Part shown: one piece after another, positions 34,252-44,420 of the stretch
Numbering within the stretch: the first letter of the stretch is position 1
Layout: each line of letters opens with the position of its first letter
Assembly: GCA_016841945.1 (NCBI GenBank)
Contig: JAENYC010000011.1
Location: 28,823-92,822, forward strand
Source of the DNA: Haloplasma contractile
GTDB taxonomy: Bacteria > Bacillota_I > Bacilli_A > Haloplasmatales > Haloplasmataceae
Length of the DNA stretch: 64,000 nucleotides
Direction: 5' to 3'
Notes under the pieces: generated by a model
What the model was told of the DNA's origin: nothing
Databases searched by the model: none
Seen by the model: the letters and a program-made list of their open reading frames with translations, nothing else
Made by a program: the position numbers and the translations under genes

Positions 34252-35988
34252 TTATTGATTAAATTGAATAAAGAAAAATTTTTTGTATAATCCATTTTGA
34301 TGAATAAGCTCATCATGAATACCTGTTTCAACTACTTTCCCTTTATCTATAACGTATATACAATTAGCATGTTGAATAGTAGATAAGCGATGTGCAACAA
34401 CAAGTGTTGTCCGTCCTTTCATTAATACCTCAAGTGCTTTTTGTACAATTTGTTCTGACTCTGAATCAAGCGCTGATGTGGCTTCATCTAGAAGTAATAA
34501 CGGCGCATCTTTTAATAAGGCTCTTGCGATTGCGATTCTTTGCCTTTGTCCTCCTGATAATTTTGTACCTTTTTCACCAATGACCGTATCATAGCCATTG
34601 ACTTGCTCCATGATAAAATCATCAGCGTAAGCAAGTTTAGCAGCCTTAATCACTTCCTCCATAGATGCACATGGTCTACCATATAAAATATTTTCAGCAA
34701 TTGTACCACTAAATAAATAGGCATCTTGTGGTACATATGCGATATTATCTCTTATATGTTTTAAAGAATAATCATTAATGTCATATCCATCTAACAATAA
34801 TTCACCAGAATTAATCGGATAAAATTTCATCATCATTTTTAATATGGTACTCTTTCCGCCACCACTAGGTCCAACCAGGGCTGTAACTTCTCCTTTTTTA
34901 ACCAACAAGTTTAACTTATTTAATGCTTTTGTACCTTCTTCATACTGCATCTCAATATCTATCATACGAATTAATACGTCATTTTGATTTTTAATCACCT
35001 GATAATTTTTCTTCATTTTTGATTCAGTCGGTCTATCTAAAAATTCAAACACACGATGAGCACCAGCTAAGGAGCTCTTCGTACTGGATATAAATTGACC
35101 TATATTATTGAAGAACATATTCGCATTACCTTGAAGATGAATGATTGCTGCGATAGAACCAATGTCTATCATTTTATTCATTGCCATTATTAATCCTATC
35201 ACTAAAACACCCAAATATCTTGTATAATGATAGATAATATTTGTTAAGGATAATGACGCATCTAATTTTGCTTTTTCATTTTTAGATGTAACTAACTGAT
35301 TATTTTCTTTTTTAAACTCATTAAATATAGTTTCCTCTAAATGAAAAATCTTAATGGTTTTTATTCCTTCAAGTAAATCAATAAGTACTTTTGTGATTAT
35401 ACCTTTGCTTTCTTGCGCTTTATCAGTACTTTTTCTTAAAGGCTTACTAAACCACTTATTAATCACAATTGTCCCTAAACCAAATAGAAAAATGAGAAGT
35501 CCAATCTTCCAATCTAATGTAAAAATAGCACCCATAGATATAATCCCATAAATAATAGTAAACACTAACATTCTAAATTGATTTGTATAAATGCCTTCTA
35601 TTGTATCCAAGTCATTTGTCATTCTTGATAGTACATCACCTGTATGATGTTTCTCTAAACTATTAATTGTCATATTTTGCATGTGTTTATATGTTTTAAA
35701 GCGTATATCACCCATGGTCTTTTTAATGATTTTTATTCCAAAATAATTGGTAAAAGGCGAACCAAACATACCAACTAATAAAGATATAATCGCTATAATA
35801 AGTGCTCTTTTTAAAAATACCCAATCACCAGCTAACACTGCATTGATTGAATCCTTCATAATATAAGCCAATACCACATTCAAAAAGACTGCCGTGATAA
35901 TTGAACTTATGATGAGTAATATGATATATAGTGGTAACTTTTTTTTCATGAGGGATAATACTTTAATTAATTCACTATTTTTAAACAT
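34252..35988 (-). CDS. ABC multidrug exporter half-transporter (subunit 2)
   Basis: 578 residues from the ATG at 35988, which overlaps subunit 1 by 8 bases; the longer frame is rejected. Six membrane segments then an ATPase domain with Walker A GPSGGGKST, signature LSGGQRQR and Walker B LLLLDEATSALD. It has the layout of LmrCD/BmrCD-type partners, which pump drugs or lipids. Both subunits keep the catalytic glutamate after Walker B, so neither nucleotide site looks degenerate from this residue alone. Confidence 0.92.
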   Translation of the reverse strand: MFKNSELIKVLSLMKKKLPLYIILLIISSIITAVFLNVVLAYIMKDSINAVLAGDWVFLKRALIIAIISLLVGMFGSPFTNYFGIKIIKKTMGDIRFKTYKHMQNMTINSLEKHHTGDVLSRMTNDLDTIEGIYTNQFRMLVFTIIYGIISMGAIFTLDWKIGLLIFLFGLGTIVINKWFSKPLRKSTDKAQESKGIITKVLIDLLEGIKTIKIFHLEETIFNEFKKENNQLVTSKNEKAKLDASLSLTNIIYHYTRYLGVLVIGLIMAMNKMIDIGSIAAIIHLQGNANMFFNNIGQFISSTKSSLAGAHRVFEFLDRPTESKMKKNYQVIKNQNDVLIRMIDIEMQYEEGTKALNKLNLLVKKGEVTALVGPSGGGKSTILKMMMKFYPINSGELLLDGYDINDYSLKHIRDNIAYVPQDAYLFSGTIAENILYGRPCASMEEVIKAAKLAYADDFIMEQVNGYDTVIGEKGTKLSGGQRQRIAIARALLKDAPLLLLDEATSALDSESEQIVQKALEVLMKGRTTLVVAHRLSTIQHANCIYVIDKGKVVETGIHDELIHQNGLYKKFFFIQFNQ

Positions 35989-37732
35989 TATTATCGCCCC
36001 CATTATTTGAGGAAAATTGATTTTGATATAATTTTTGATAAATACTTCCTTCACGGATCAGCACTTCATGACTCCCTCGTTCAACAACCTTCCCTTGATT
36101 CATGACCAATACTTCATCTGCATCTCTTATAGTGGATAATCGATGTGCAACCACAAGCACCGTTTTTTTTGTCATGATTTTTTTCAGTGCCTCTTGAACA
36201 AGTGCTTCTGATTCGTTATCTAAAGCAGATGTAGGCTCATCTAGTAATAAGATTGGCGCATCTTTTAAAACTGCTCTTGCAATAGATAACCGTTGTCTTT
36301 GACCTCCTGATAATCGATTTCCTTCTTGCCCTATTTTTGTATCATATTGTTCAGGGAGATTCATAATGAATTCATGAGCATTCGCTGTTTTAGCCGCTTG
36401 AATAACCTCTTCTATGGTTACATCTTTTCTACCATAAGCAATATTCTCTTTTATAGACTTAGGAAAAATATGAGCATCTTGTGATACAAAAGATAATTGT
36501 TTTCTTATCTCTACTAACTTTAAATCTTGATAATTTTGACCATATAAATATAGTCTTCCTTTATCAGGTTGATAAAAACCAAATAATAATTTTAAAATCG
36601 TACTTTTCCCACTACCACTAGCACCAACGAGTGCTGTAATGTTCCCTCTATTTAATGAGAAGTCTATATTTTCTAAAATATGTTTTTCATCATCGTAAGA
36701 AAAATAAACATTTTCAAGTTTAATCGGTATTTCTTTTGTGTCATGGGTGATGAGGTTTTGACCAAATTCCTCAACTGGTTGCTGGGTTATTTCATGAATT
36801 CGCCTTAAGGCAGGAACACCTAAACGAATCTTTTGAAGAAGATCTAATAATGATTCTATAGGTAAAAAGACAGACCAAATAATCATATTAGCTGCAAGTA
36901 ATTCTCCAATTGTGACCTCACCCTGCATCGCCAGATAACCACCATATAGAGGTAGAACTAACTGAGGTATAAACCGCAACATTAAAAAAATTGGACCTAA
37001 TAGACTTTGAAATCTTAGTATTTCTAAACTATTTTTAATCGAATGATTAACATTTTTTTTATATTTATCGAATAATGTACTTTCAAGATTAAAAGCTTTC
37101 ATGACATGTACACCATTTAAAGTATCTTGAGTTATTTCATTTATTTTTGCTTTTTGTTCCATTAACTCCTTGGATTTTGACTCTATTGGTTTAGATACTT
37201 TATTAAATACAATAGCTGATATAGGAATCAAAATGACTGTTGCTACAAGTAATTTGGGACTGATGATTAACATATAAGTTAATGCACCAATAAACACAAA
37301 AGGATGATAAAAAATACCTAAGATGTGATTTAACAAGTTTGATACTTCGTTGGTATCATTATTAAATCTTGATACAATATTTCCTGAATGATGTTTTTCT
37401 ATGTATGATAATGGTAGTTTTAATAAATGATGACTAATTTGATTTTGAATATCTCTAATTATTAACATATTATAACGTTCTTGCGTATATAACTGTATGT
37501 ACCGAATAATAGCGAACAATACGATGGAAATCACTGCAAATACTAAAAAAGTGTAAAATGTATTAAGTTCACGATTGATTGCCGAATCTGTTAAGCTTTT
37601 GACAATAAAAGCGATTAAAATAGAAAAAACCGCATGTAAAAATGAGGACAACCCATTTAATATCATATATCGTTTATAATCTTTAGAATATGGCCACAAC
37701 AAACAAAGACTTTTTAATGTGCTATCTTTCAT
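35981..37732 (-). CDS. ABC multidrug exporter half-transporter (subunit 1)
   Basis: 583 residues from ATG 37732 (MKDSTLKSL) behind GGGAGG; a TTG 18 bp upstream is possible but worse. Six membrane segments and an ATPase with Walker A GASGSGKST, signature LSGGQRQR and Walker B ILLLDEPTSALD. Coupled with subunit 2 by an 8-base overlap, and preceded by an unknown 190-aa membrane protein in the same direction. Confidence 0.92.
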   Translation of the reverse strand: MKDSTLKSLCLLWPYSKDYKRYMILNGLSSFLHAVFSILIAFIVKSLTDSAINRELNTFYTFLVFAVISIVLFAIIRYIQLYTQERYNMLIIRDIQNQISHHLLKLPLSYIEKHHSGNIVSRFNNDTNEVSNLLNHILGIFYHPFVFIGALTYMLIISPKLLVATVILIPISAIVFNKVSKPIESKSKELMEQKAKINEITQDTLNGVHVMKAFNLESTLFDKYKKNVNHSIKNSLEILRFQSLLGPIFLMLRFIPQLVLPLYGGYLAMQGEVTIGELLAANMIIWSVFLPIESLLDLLQKIRLGVPALRRIHEITQQPVEEFGQNLITHDTKEIPIKLENVYFSYDDEKHILENIDFSLNRGNITALVGASGSGKSTILKLLFGFYQPDKGRLYLYGQNYQDLKLVEIRKQLSFVSQDAHIFPKSIKENIAYGRKDVTIEEVIQAAKTANAHEFIMNLPEQYDTKIGQEGNRLSGGQRQRLSIARAVLKDAPILLLDEPTSALDNESEALVQEALKKIMTKKTVLVVAHRLSTIRDADEVLVMNQGKVVERGSHEVLIREGSIYQKLYQNQFSSNNGGDNNV

Positions 37733-37785
37733 ATTTTCATCCTCCCACAATATCGTAACATAACATTGTTATAAAGTAAATATAT

Positions 37786-38358
37786 TTATATATAATAAAA
37801 GTATATTGGTGAATCCACAAATTTTAAATATCTTCTCAATCTTCCTCTAATTTCTTGACTTGAAAAAAAGAACAATGAAAAAGCTTCCCATAAAAACACC
37901 CATCCACCAATTACCAAACCTTCAAATATTGGTGTTGTCAAAACACCAAGTGTTAAATATTGTTTAAATAAATAGCCTGAAACAAGGAAGGAAAAAGACA
38001 TCATGATATATAATAATATTTTTCTTCTTATTACTCTTAACTTTCTATTAATAAAATGAATAATAAATTGAAAATTGTTTTTAATACCGGTTAATGTTAA
38101 TTGTTCTTTGGATACATCAACCCCACTTTTAGGCAAATAAAAATGAAGTTCTATATTATATTTTAAAGGTATATCATAGGCACATTGTTCTATAAAATCT
38201 AGTAAATCTGGTTCAATATCTCTTCTTTTTATTGGGGATGGGTCCCATCCATTAAATATCTCATGATAATAATCAACAGATACTTCTATGATATAAGCTT
38301 TACTCTCAGTATTTTGTTTATAAATTTGTTTTAAATAATTTCTTTTTTTTATGATCAT
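37786..38358 (-). CDS. Unknown 190-aa membrane protein upstream of an ABC exporter
   Basis: I do not recognise a named family. From ATG 38358 (behind GGAGG) the first 110 residues are soluble, with a striking conserved-looking segment FNGWDPSPIKRRDIEPDLLD, then AYDIPLKYNIELHFYLP. Two membrane segments follow (about 118-138 and 145-170), ending in a short basic tail. It lies 53 bp upstream of the exporter pair. It could be an accessory subunit or a stress protein. No enzyme motif is seen. Confidence 0.65.
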   Translation of the reverse strand: MIIKKRNYLKQIYKQNTESKAYIIEVSVDYYHEIFNGWDPSPIKRRDIEPDLLDFIEQCAYDIPLKYNIELHFYLPKSGVDVSKEQLTLTGIKNNFQFIIHFINRKLRVIRRKILLYIMMSFSFLVSGYLFKQYLTLGVLTTPIFEGLVIGGWVFLWEAFSLFFFSSQEIRGRLRRYLKFVDSPIYFYYI

Positions 38359-38423
38359 AAAGTCCTCCAACTTGTTTTTACACTATTATTTTATTATTTA
38401 ATCAATATATACATACCTATAAA

Positions 38424-38453
38424 AATAAACCTGAAATAAAATTTCAGGTTTAT
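38424..38453 (-). terminator. Terminator of the MacB/FtsX-type ABC operon
   Basis: ATAAACCTGAAA pairs with TTTCAGGTTTAT around a 6-nt loop; the ATPase stop at 38450 lies in the stem and T-rich sequence follows on the minus strand. Confidence 0.8.
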
Positions 38454-39127
38454 GATTCCGTTATTTTTCCATCTTTAACATGAATGACTCGACTACCATA
38501 TTGTGCTGCATCAACTGAGTGGGTAACTTGAACAATTGTCTTATTTTTTAATTCATTAATCTTTTTAAATAATTCTAATATTTCATCACCAGTTTTACTA
38601 TCTAAATTACCAGTAGGTTCATCAGCTAAAATGATATCTGGGTCGTTAATCAAAGCTCTAGCAATTGCCACTCTTTGCTGTTGTCCACCTGATAACTCCT
38701 TAGGTGTAAACTTTCTTCTTTCTTTTAGACCAACAATTTCAAGTATTTCATCCAAATCTGTTTCATAATTTTTAACATTTTCACCATCTAAAAGAATCGG
38801 TAATAATATATTTTCTTCCACATTTAAATTTGGAATTAAATTATAAAATTGAAACACAAAGCCTAAATCTCTTCTTCTTAAAATACTTTGCTCCTTGTCC
38901 TTCATAATGGATAATTCTTTATCATTAATTTTAATGCTTCCAGACGTTGGCACATCAAGTCCACCAAGTAAATATAATAAGGTACTTTTCCCAGAACCTG
39001 ATGGTCCCATAACGGATACAAACTCACCTTTTTTAATATTTAGTGTAATGTTTTTTAACACTTCAACTTCCAATTTACCCATCTTAAAACTTTTAAAAAT
39101 ATTTTTACATTCTATGATATTTTCCAA
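38450..39127 (-). CDS. ABC transporter ATP-binding protein, LolD/MacB type
   Basis: 225 residues from TTG 39127 (best spaced after AGAGGTG); a GTG at 39136 would add three residues. Walker A GPSGSGKST, signature LSGGQQQRVAIARAL and Walker B IILADEPTGNLD are all standard for the LolD/MacB/FtsE group, which power FtsX-type permeases. It pairs with the 831-aa permease just upstream. Confidence 0.92.
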   Translation of the reverse strand: MENIIECKNIFKSFKMGKLEVEVLKNITLNIKKGEFVSVMGPSGSGKSTLLYLLGGLDVPTSGSIKINDKELSIMKDKEQSILRRRDLGFVFQFYNLIPNLNVEENILLPILLDGENVKNYETDLDEILEIVGLKERRKFTPKELSGGQQQRVAIARALINDPDIILADEPTGNLDSKTGDEILELFKKINELKNKTIVQVTHSVDAAQYGSRVIHVKDGKITES

Positions 39128-39138
39128 ATCTTTCACCT

Positions 39139-41634
39139 CTATTCGTATTTAATCGCTTCTATGATACTTAACTTTTTAGAGCGAAGCGATGGAATTAATG
39201 CGGATAAGACGGAAACAATGATTCCCATAAATATGGCAGATATTAATAAACTGCTAGAGAATTCAACACTTACCGGCATAAACATGGCTTTCATTATGTA
39301 GTTTGATATGATGATAAATAAAACACCACCTACAGCTCCGGTCAAGCCACCAACAATACCACAGGATAAGGCTTCTATATTTAACATCTTAAACACTTGA
39401 TTTTTACTCATTCCAACTGAGCGATATATTGCTAAACTGCGTTTTCGACTGATATAACTAACCACAAAATTATTAAATATCCCAAATGTCCCAATCAACA
39501 TAATCACAACAGAAAATCCTTCTAATAGACGAAACATTTGATCATTTTGTTCAATGTTGAATTGTTTTTGTTCATCCATATCCATGATGTTTATATTTTC
39601 ACCTTGAAAAGTTGTTTTAATCCTCTCTATAACGTCTTTAGGGTGATTAGTCTTAATCATTATATCAGTCATATAGTTGATTTTGGCATCTTGTTTTAAA
39701 TAATTTTCATCCATAAATATAAAATTACCATTGTTAAGTGGAGAATTACAAAAACCAATCACTTTAAAAGAAACCTCTTGATTATTCATAACTAAAGTTA
39801 GAAGATCATTCATTTCTAATTCTAATTTGTTTCTTATGATTTCTGAAATAATAACATTTCTACCTTCACTTAGTTCATTAAACAACTCATTATGATGTCG
39901 ATTGAATTCAAAGTCCCAAAACTTAAAATAATGAACAGCATCAACTCCCCAAACAAATCCGATATAATCGTTTCTATCTGCGACTTTTACGTTAAGGGCC
40001 GTATAATTTCCATTGACATCATCAATACCCTCAATTTGTCTTAATTGATTTTCATAAGTTTCATCTGCTTTTTCATGTTGAAAGATAAGTTGAAATTTTG
40101 CGTCACTAAATACGTTCACTACTTCTTCCATAATACTTTGCGTGACAGCGTTCACCAAGATTAAACTAGCAATTCCAATGGTCAGTAAAGTGATATTTTG
40201 AATAATACCCTTATTATCTCTTAAATTTTTGGCCGCCAATGCCCCTTCATTTTTGAAAATAAATTGGTTAACTTTTTCAAATACATAAACAAAGTATTTA
40301 GTGACCAAAGGCACTAACATTACAATAGCGCAACCAACTAAAATAATACATAACCCACATATGATAATAGAGGGTCTATCTAATAATATTAAAATAAGGT
40401 ACGGAGCAATGAGTAAAATAAGACCCATCGTAAATCTAATTTTCTTATTTTCTGATACAACTTTTATTTGATTTAACACAATATTTCGTACTGGCATTTT
40501 ACTAACCTTTATGATAGGAAATAGTGCACTAAATACAGAAAGTATTAAAGCACATAAAAATGAAATCAAGAAATGTTCAAACCCAAACACTAAAGTAACT
40601 TCTGATGTTACACCTGTATATGGATTATAAGCCATGGAATTAATCATAATATTTAAAATACCAACACCTAATAAACAACCTAACACCCCACCGATTACGC
40701 CATAGATAAAACTCTCACCAAGTAAAACTATATCTGTCATCTTTTTGGTTGCACCGATACTTCTAAAGGTACCTACAATCGGCAATCGTTCCATGGTGAT
40801 GACTTTAAATGCGGTGTAAATGATAAAAATGCTGATAAAAACAACCACAATTAACATGAGTGAAAATGTTGAAGTAAGACTACCTGTGCTTTGTTCTATT
40901 TGTAGTGTCGTAATCGTGGTCCGTACCATAAAGTCATCTTCATCTTGGTATTTTTCAACCAACAAATCAATTAAATCATTTACTTCGATATCATTTGTCT
41001 TTATATAAATAGTATTGACTTTTCCACTTGCATCATATATAGATGCTAGAGTATCTTTAGGTACAATAATGGATAGGTTCTCTCCATCATATCGAAAAAT
41101 CCCCTCAGGTTTAGCAATACCCATTATGGTAAAGGATTCTGTTTGCTGATTAATCATCAGTTCTATGGTATCACCAATGGTTACGCCTAATTTATTTGCT
41201 TCACCTTCACCGATGATAGCCTTGTTATTACTAAATGTTTGACTCTCATCAAGCTCAGTAAAGCTTACATTGTATAATGTTTCTAAATCTTCTAAAGTAA
41301 AGCCAGCTAAATGAACTTGTTGTTCTGAATCTTCAGGATAGAGTGCAAAACCTTGTATATTTCCAATCATATAATCCATTTTATCATCAAACTCATTGAT
41401 TTCCTTCAACTCGAAGAATGGACTACCTAAAGATTGTGGATTTTTTTGAATCACAATTTCTGATGATCCGGTATATTTCCTTAATTGACTCGTCATCATT
41501 TCTTTAACAGTTCCTGAGATTGCTAATGTGGAAAAAACAAGTGCTGTTGAAAGTACAATTGAAAATAAAATCATCAATGTCCTTAATTTTTTCTCTAGAA
41601 TATTTCTTAGTAAAAATTTAATAAATATTTTCAT
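39139..41634 (-). CDS. FtsX-like ABC permease, large two-module type
   Basis: 831 residues. An N-terminal membrane segment (LRTLMILFSIVLSTALVFS), an outside MacB_PCD-like domain (about 45-245), three segments (about 258-370), two further segments around 400-440, a second outside domain (about 490-680), and three C-terminal segments. This is the doubled FtsX layout seen in Bacillota peptide-sensing or peptide-extruding ABC systems such as BceB-like and YtrF/VexP relatives. A mechanotransmission rather than transport role is likely for the family. AGGTGAG precedes the ATG; no two-component partner is adjacent. Confidence 0.88.
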   Translation of the reverse strand: MKIFIKFLLRNILEKKLRTLMILFSIVLSTALVFSTLAISGTVKEMMTSQLRKYTGSSEIVIQKNPQSLGSPFFELKEINEFDDKMDYMIGNIQGFALYPEDSEQQVHLAGFTLEDLETLYNVSFTELDESQTFSNNKAIIGEGEANKLGVTIGDTIELMINQQTESFTIMGIAKPEGIFRYDGENLSIIVPKDTLASIYDASGKVNTIYIKTNDIEVNDLIDLLVEKYQDEDDFMVRTTITTLQIEQSTGSLTSTFSLMLIVVVFISIFIIYTAFKVITMERLPIVGTFRSIGATKKMTDIVLLGESFIYGVIGGVLGCLLGVGILNIMINSMAYNPYTGVTSEVTLVFGFEHFLISFLCALILSVFSALFPIIKVSKMPVRNIVLNQIKVVSENKKIRFTMGLILLIAPYLILILLDRPSIIICGLCIILVGCAIVMLVPLVTKYFVYVFEKVNQFIFKNEGALAAKNLRDNKGIIQNITLLTIGIASLILVNAVTQSIMEEVVNVFSDAKFQLIFQHEKADETYENQLRQIEGIDDVNGNYTALNVKVADRNDYIGFVWGVDAVHYFKFWDFEFNRHHNELFNELSEGRNVIISEIIRNKLELEMNDLLTLVMNNQEVSFKVIGFCNSPLNNGNFIFMDENYLKQDAKINYMTDIMIKTNHPKDVIERIKTTFQGENINIMDMDEQKQFNIEQNDQMFRLLEGFSVVIMLIGTFGIFNNFVVSYISRKRSLAIYRSVGMSKNQVFKMLNIEALSCGIVGGLTGAVGGVLFIIISNYIMKAMFMPVSVEFSSSLLISAIFMGIIVSVLSALIPSLRSKKLSIIEAIKYE

Positions 41635-41682
41635 GAACTCACCTACCTATATTAATGTAACAGTTTTCAATTAGAAAAGCAC

Positions 41683-42933
41683 TTAGAAATAGGAACTCAT
41701 TATATCATCTGGAACCATGCCGTCACCCGTTGCCCATGCGAGATGTACTCCTCGCTGTTGATGCTTCGTTACACCATATAAAGACGCTAAGGCAGAGGGT
41801 TCTAATTTAATATTTTCTGTATTTGCCAACTCTTTTAAAAGTATGAGTAAATTATCATCCGATATCGTATACACGCCACTGATTAAATGATTCAGTGTTT
41901 TTCCTACAAAGCCTGATGGTCTTCCTACTGCTAGACCATCAGCTACAGTTTGATTATCTAATCCAAAGTCTTGCACACACACTTTTTGATGTAATCCTGT
42001 CAGTAAACCTAGTAACATACAAGGTGAATGGGTTGGTTCTGCGAAATAACATTTAACATGATCTTTAAATAATAGTTTTAGACCAAAGGTAACGCCTCCA
42101 GGCCCCCCCCCCACTCCGCAAGGTAGATAAACATATAAAGGGTTCTGTTGATCTATCTTAAATCCTAAATCATTCAATTGTTCTTTTAAACGATAAGCAC
42201 TGACTGCATATCCTAAGAATAAATCGTTAGAGTTTTCATCATCAATAAAATACATGAACGGATCACTTTTTGCTTGTTTTCGTCCTTCTTTAACCGCTTC
42301 ACTATAATCTGCATCATATTCGATAACGGTTACACCCTTTTGACGTAATAAATCCTTTTTCCATTTTTTGGCATCACTTGACATATGAACATATACTTTA
42401 AATCCTAGTTTTGCACTCATAATGCCTATGCTTAACCCAAGATTCCCTGTTGAACCTACTGCAATTTTATATTGGGAGTAAAAGTTTTTGAACTTTTCAC
42501 TATCAAGTATGGAATAATCAGCGTTCTTTTCTAATAGTTTATGACTTATTGCCAACTCTTCAGCATGTTTTAATACCTCATAAATGCCACCACGGGCTTT
42601 AATAGAACCTGAAATCGCCAATTTATGATCACATTTTAACAATAACTGATGATTTATAGAAATATTATATCGTTTTTCAATGGCTTTTTTCATATGAGGA
42701 ATTTTTATAAGAGGGGATTCAATCATTCCATTATCTTTTCTCGTTTCAGGAAAAACCTTTTTTAAATAAGGTGCAAAACGTTTAAGACGTAGTCCTGCCT
42801 CTTTTACATCTTTTTCTGTCAAATGAATTTTTTTTATCCCTTCATTAAAGGATTTATAGTGTGGATTTTCCCAAAATACTTCCTCAGTGTTCATTATTTT
42901 TTCAAGTATTGGTTTTTCCTTCATCACTATCAT
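41683..42933 (-). CDS. dsdA: D-serine ammonia-lyase
   Basis: 416 residues, fold-type II PLP enzyme. The PLP lysine is Lys112 in SGSIKARGG; the phosphate loop is GVGGGPGG (273-280); [10 protein letters not shown] is the substrate loop. It converts D-serine to pyruvate and ammonia and so detoxifies D-serine. The start overlaps the ogt stop as ATGA. The phosphate-loop glycines are coded by a run of ten G (C10 at 42103-42112 on the plus strand), which is very unusual here and could slip. Confidence 0.92.
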   Translation of the reverse strand: MIVMKEKPILEKIMNTEEVFWENPHYKSFNEGIKKIHLTEKDVKEAGLRLKRFAPYLKKVFPETRKDNGMIESPLIKIPHMKKAIEKRYNISINHQLLLKCDHKLAISGSIKARGGIYEVLKHAEELAISHKLLEKNADYSILDSEKFKNFYSQYKIAVGSTGNLGLSIGIMSAKLGFKVYVHMSSDAKKWKKDLLRQKGVTVIEYDADYSEAVKEGRKQAKSDPFMYFIDDENSNDLFLGYAVSAYRLKEQLNDLGFKIDQQNPLYVYLPCGVGGGPGGVTFGLKLLFKDHVKCYFAEPTHSPCMLLGLLTGLHQKVCVQDFGLDNQTVADGLAVGRPSGFVGKTLNHLISGVYTISDDNLLILLKELANTENIKLEPSALASLYGVTKHQQRGVHLAWATGDGMVPDDIMSSYF

Positions 42934-43418
42934 TTAAGTTTACACCCTTCATGTTGTAATAACCATCTTTTTATATCAATCTTATCTCCGGCATACCCTA
43001 CTAACTTTCCACTTTTACCAATGACACGATGACATGGTATAACAAGGGGTAAAGGATTATGCTTATTCGCTTGTCCAACTGCTCGTATTGCTTTAGGATT
43101 CCCAATTTCACATGCAATTTCTTGATAAGATTTAGTTTGACCAAAAGGTATAAAAGATAAGGCTTTCCAAACTTTTTGTCTAAACTCCGTAGTTTCTAAA
43201 TGAAGTTTTAAAGTAAATACTTTTCTTTTTCCCTTAAAATATTCATCGATTTGTTTTATAACCCCTTCACATATCTTTTTATTAGGTTTTAAATGAGGAT
43301 TTTCTTTGATATATAAATCCCATCCTTCTTTAAATAGTTCAATTCTACAAACACCTTTGTCAGATACAACAACATAAATCTTTCCTATCGGTGAATGATA
43401 GATATCATATCCCATCAT
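42930..43418 (-). CDS. ogt: Methylated-DNA--protein-cysteine methyltransferase
   Basis: 162 residues from the ATG pair at 43418 (behind AAGGAG). The acceptor cysteine is Cys129 in PCHRV, followed by GYAGD. It takes the alkyl group from O6-alkylguanine onto itself once. The FRQKVWKAL and [10 protein letters not shown] segments bind DNA. Ogt and Ada C-terminal types cannot be separated by eye. Coupled to dsdA by a 4-bp overlap. Confidence 0.93.
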   Translation of the reverse strand: MMGYDIYHSPIGKIYVVVSDKGVCRIELFKEGWDLYIKENPHLKPNKKICEGVIKQIDEYFKGKRKVFTLKLHLETTEFRQKVWKALSFIPFGQTKSYQEIACEIGNPKAIRAVGQANKHNPLPLVIPCHRVIGKSGKLVGYAGDKIDIKRWLLQHEGCKLK

Positions 43419-43436
43419 TTTAAACACTCCTTATCT

Positions 43437-44339
43437 CTAATATTTAAAATAGTTTAATGTATTATTGATTATATTCAATAAATCTTTAAATTTATGTGGC
43501 AAATTTTGTTTTGTACCAAGCATTTGAAGCGGATTAATTAAATCTCTTAACTTGGCTAAATTATACCAATTTGGTGGTAGTAGTACTTTAGCATACTGAT
43601 TATAAGTGAGTTCAAAATGCAACATATCCCTCTCTTGAAAACATTCATCATATCGAAAAAATTGACCCACATCAGCCAAGGTATGTCCTAATCCACTATA
43701 CTCCCAATCCACAATATAAACTCTTCCTTTATTGTCTAATATCATATTAGCAGGCCGATAATCACAATGTATAAAGGATTGATGTTTATCAATTTCTCTT
43801 AACTGATTTTGTGATTCATGAACTAATTTTTTAATTCTATTCACCATATTATTACCGAGTCTACGACTGGTATATTCATTATCAAGAAATAAATCAAACC
43901 AGGTATGAAATGGTGGAAGATTCATTTTTTCAAAACCGACTAATTGATTGATATCAAACTGATGAATCATGGCGAGATTTTTTGCCACTTGATAAATGAT
44001 TTCATTATCAAATTCTATTGATTGTAATGAGTCACCTTCAATATACTCATAAATTAGGTAGTTTTTTTGTTTTATATTACCTGTATCAAAAAGTCTAGGG
44101 ACAGATACCATCTCTTGAAGTGCTTCAGAAACAATTTCTTCATTTCGATGATTGTTACAACTTATCCTTAATAAATATTGTCCTTTAGAAGTCATCACCT
44201 GGTAATGACTATTTCTACATCCCGTATGGATTTCACGAGTATTGAAAACTTCACTTTCATTAAAATTTTTAAAGACCTGTTTAATTTCTTCTAATGATAA
44301 TTTTACAAATGGTATACTTCTTTCCCAACATTCATCCAT
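43437..44339 (-). CDS. Aminoglycoside phosphotransferase-fold kinase
   Basis: 300 residues with an APH/choline-kinase fold: N-lobe ending YEYIEGDSL (98-105), catalytic loop HCDYRPAN (191-198) with Asp193, metal-binding Asp211 in IVDWEYSG. Relatives phosphorylate choline, homoserine, aminoglycosides or thiamine precursors; the substrate is not known here, and resistance should not be assumed. Ribosome site is weak. It is 18 bp upstream of ogt in the same direction. Confidence 0.82.
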   Translation of the reverse strand: MDECWERSIPFVKLSLEEIKQVFKNFNESEVFNTREIHTGCRNSHYQVMTSKGQYLLRISCNNHRNEEIVSEALQEMVSVPRLFDTGNIKQKNYLIYEYIEGDSLQSIEFDNEIIYQVAKNLAMIHQFDINQLVGFEKMNLPPFHTWFDLFLDNEYTSRRLGNNMVNRIKKLVHESQNQLREIDKHQSFIHCDYRPANMILDNKGRVYIVDWEYSGLGHTLADVGQFFRYDECFQERDMLHFELTYNQYAKVLLPPNWYNLAKLRDLINPLQMLGTKQNLPHKFKDLLNIINNTLNYFKY

Positions 44340-44382
44340 CTAAATACACATCACTTTCTCATATTTCTATGTACTATTATAA

Positions 44383-44408
44383 CAAAAAGGTACTGATGAA
44401 TCAGTACC
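44383..44408 (-). terminator. Terminator of pepF
   Basis: GGTACTGAT and ATCAGTACC pair over 9 bp around GA; an A run just before it gives the U tract on the minus strand. Confidence 0.85.
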
Positions 44409-44420
44409 AATCCTATTATT

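Noticed and set aside
34252..37732. Asymmetric nucleotide site in the ABC exporter pair, as in LmrCD
   Set aside because: Both Walker B regions keep the Asp-Glu pair (LLDEA and LLDEP) and both signatures are LSGGQRQR, so no degenerate site is visible.
43437..44339. Aminoglycoside resistance by the phosphotransferase-fold gene
   Set aside because: The fold is shared with choline and other kinases, and the neighbours are repair and D-serine genes; resistance cannot be inferred.
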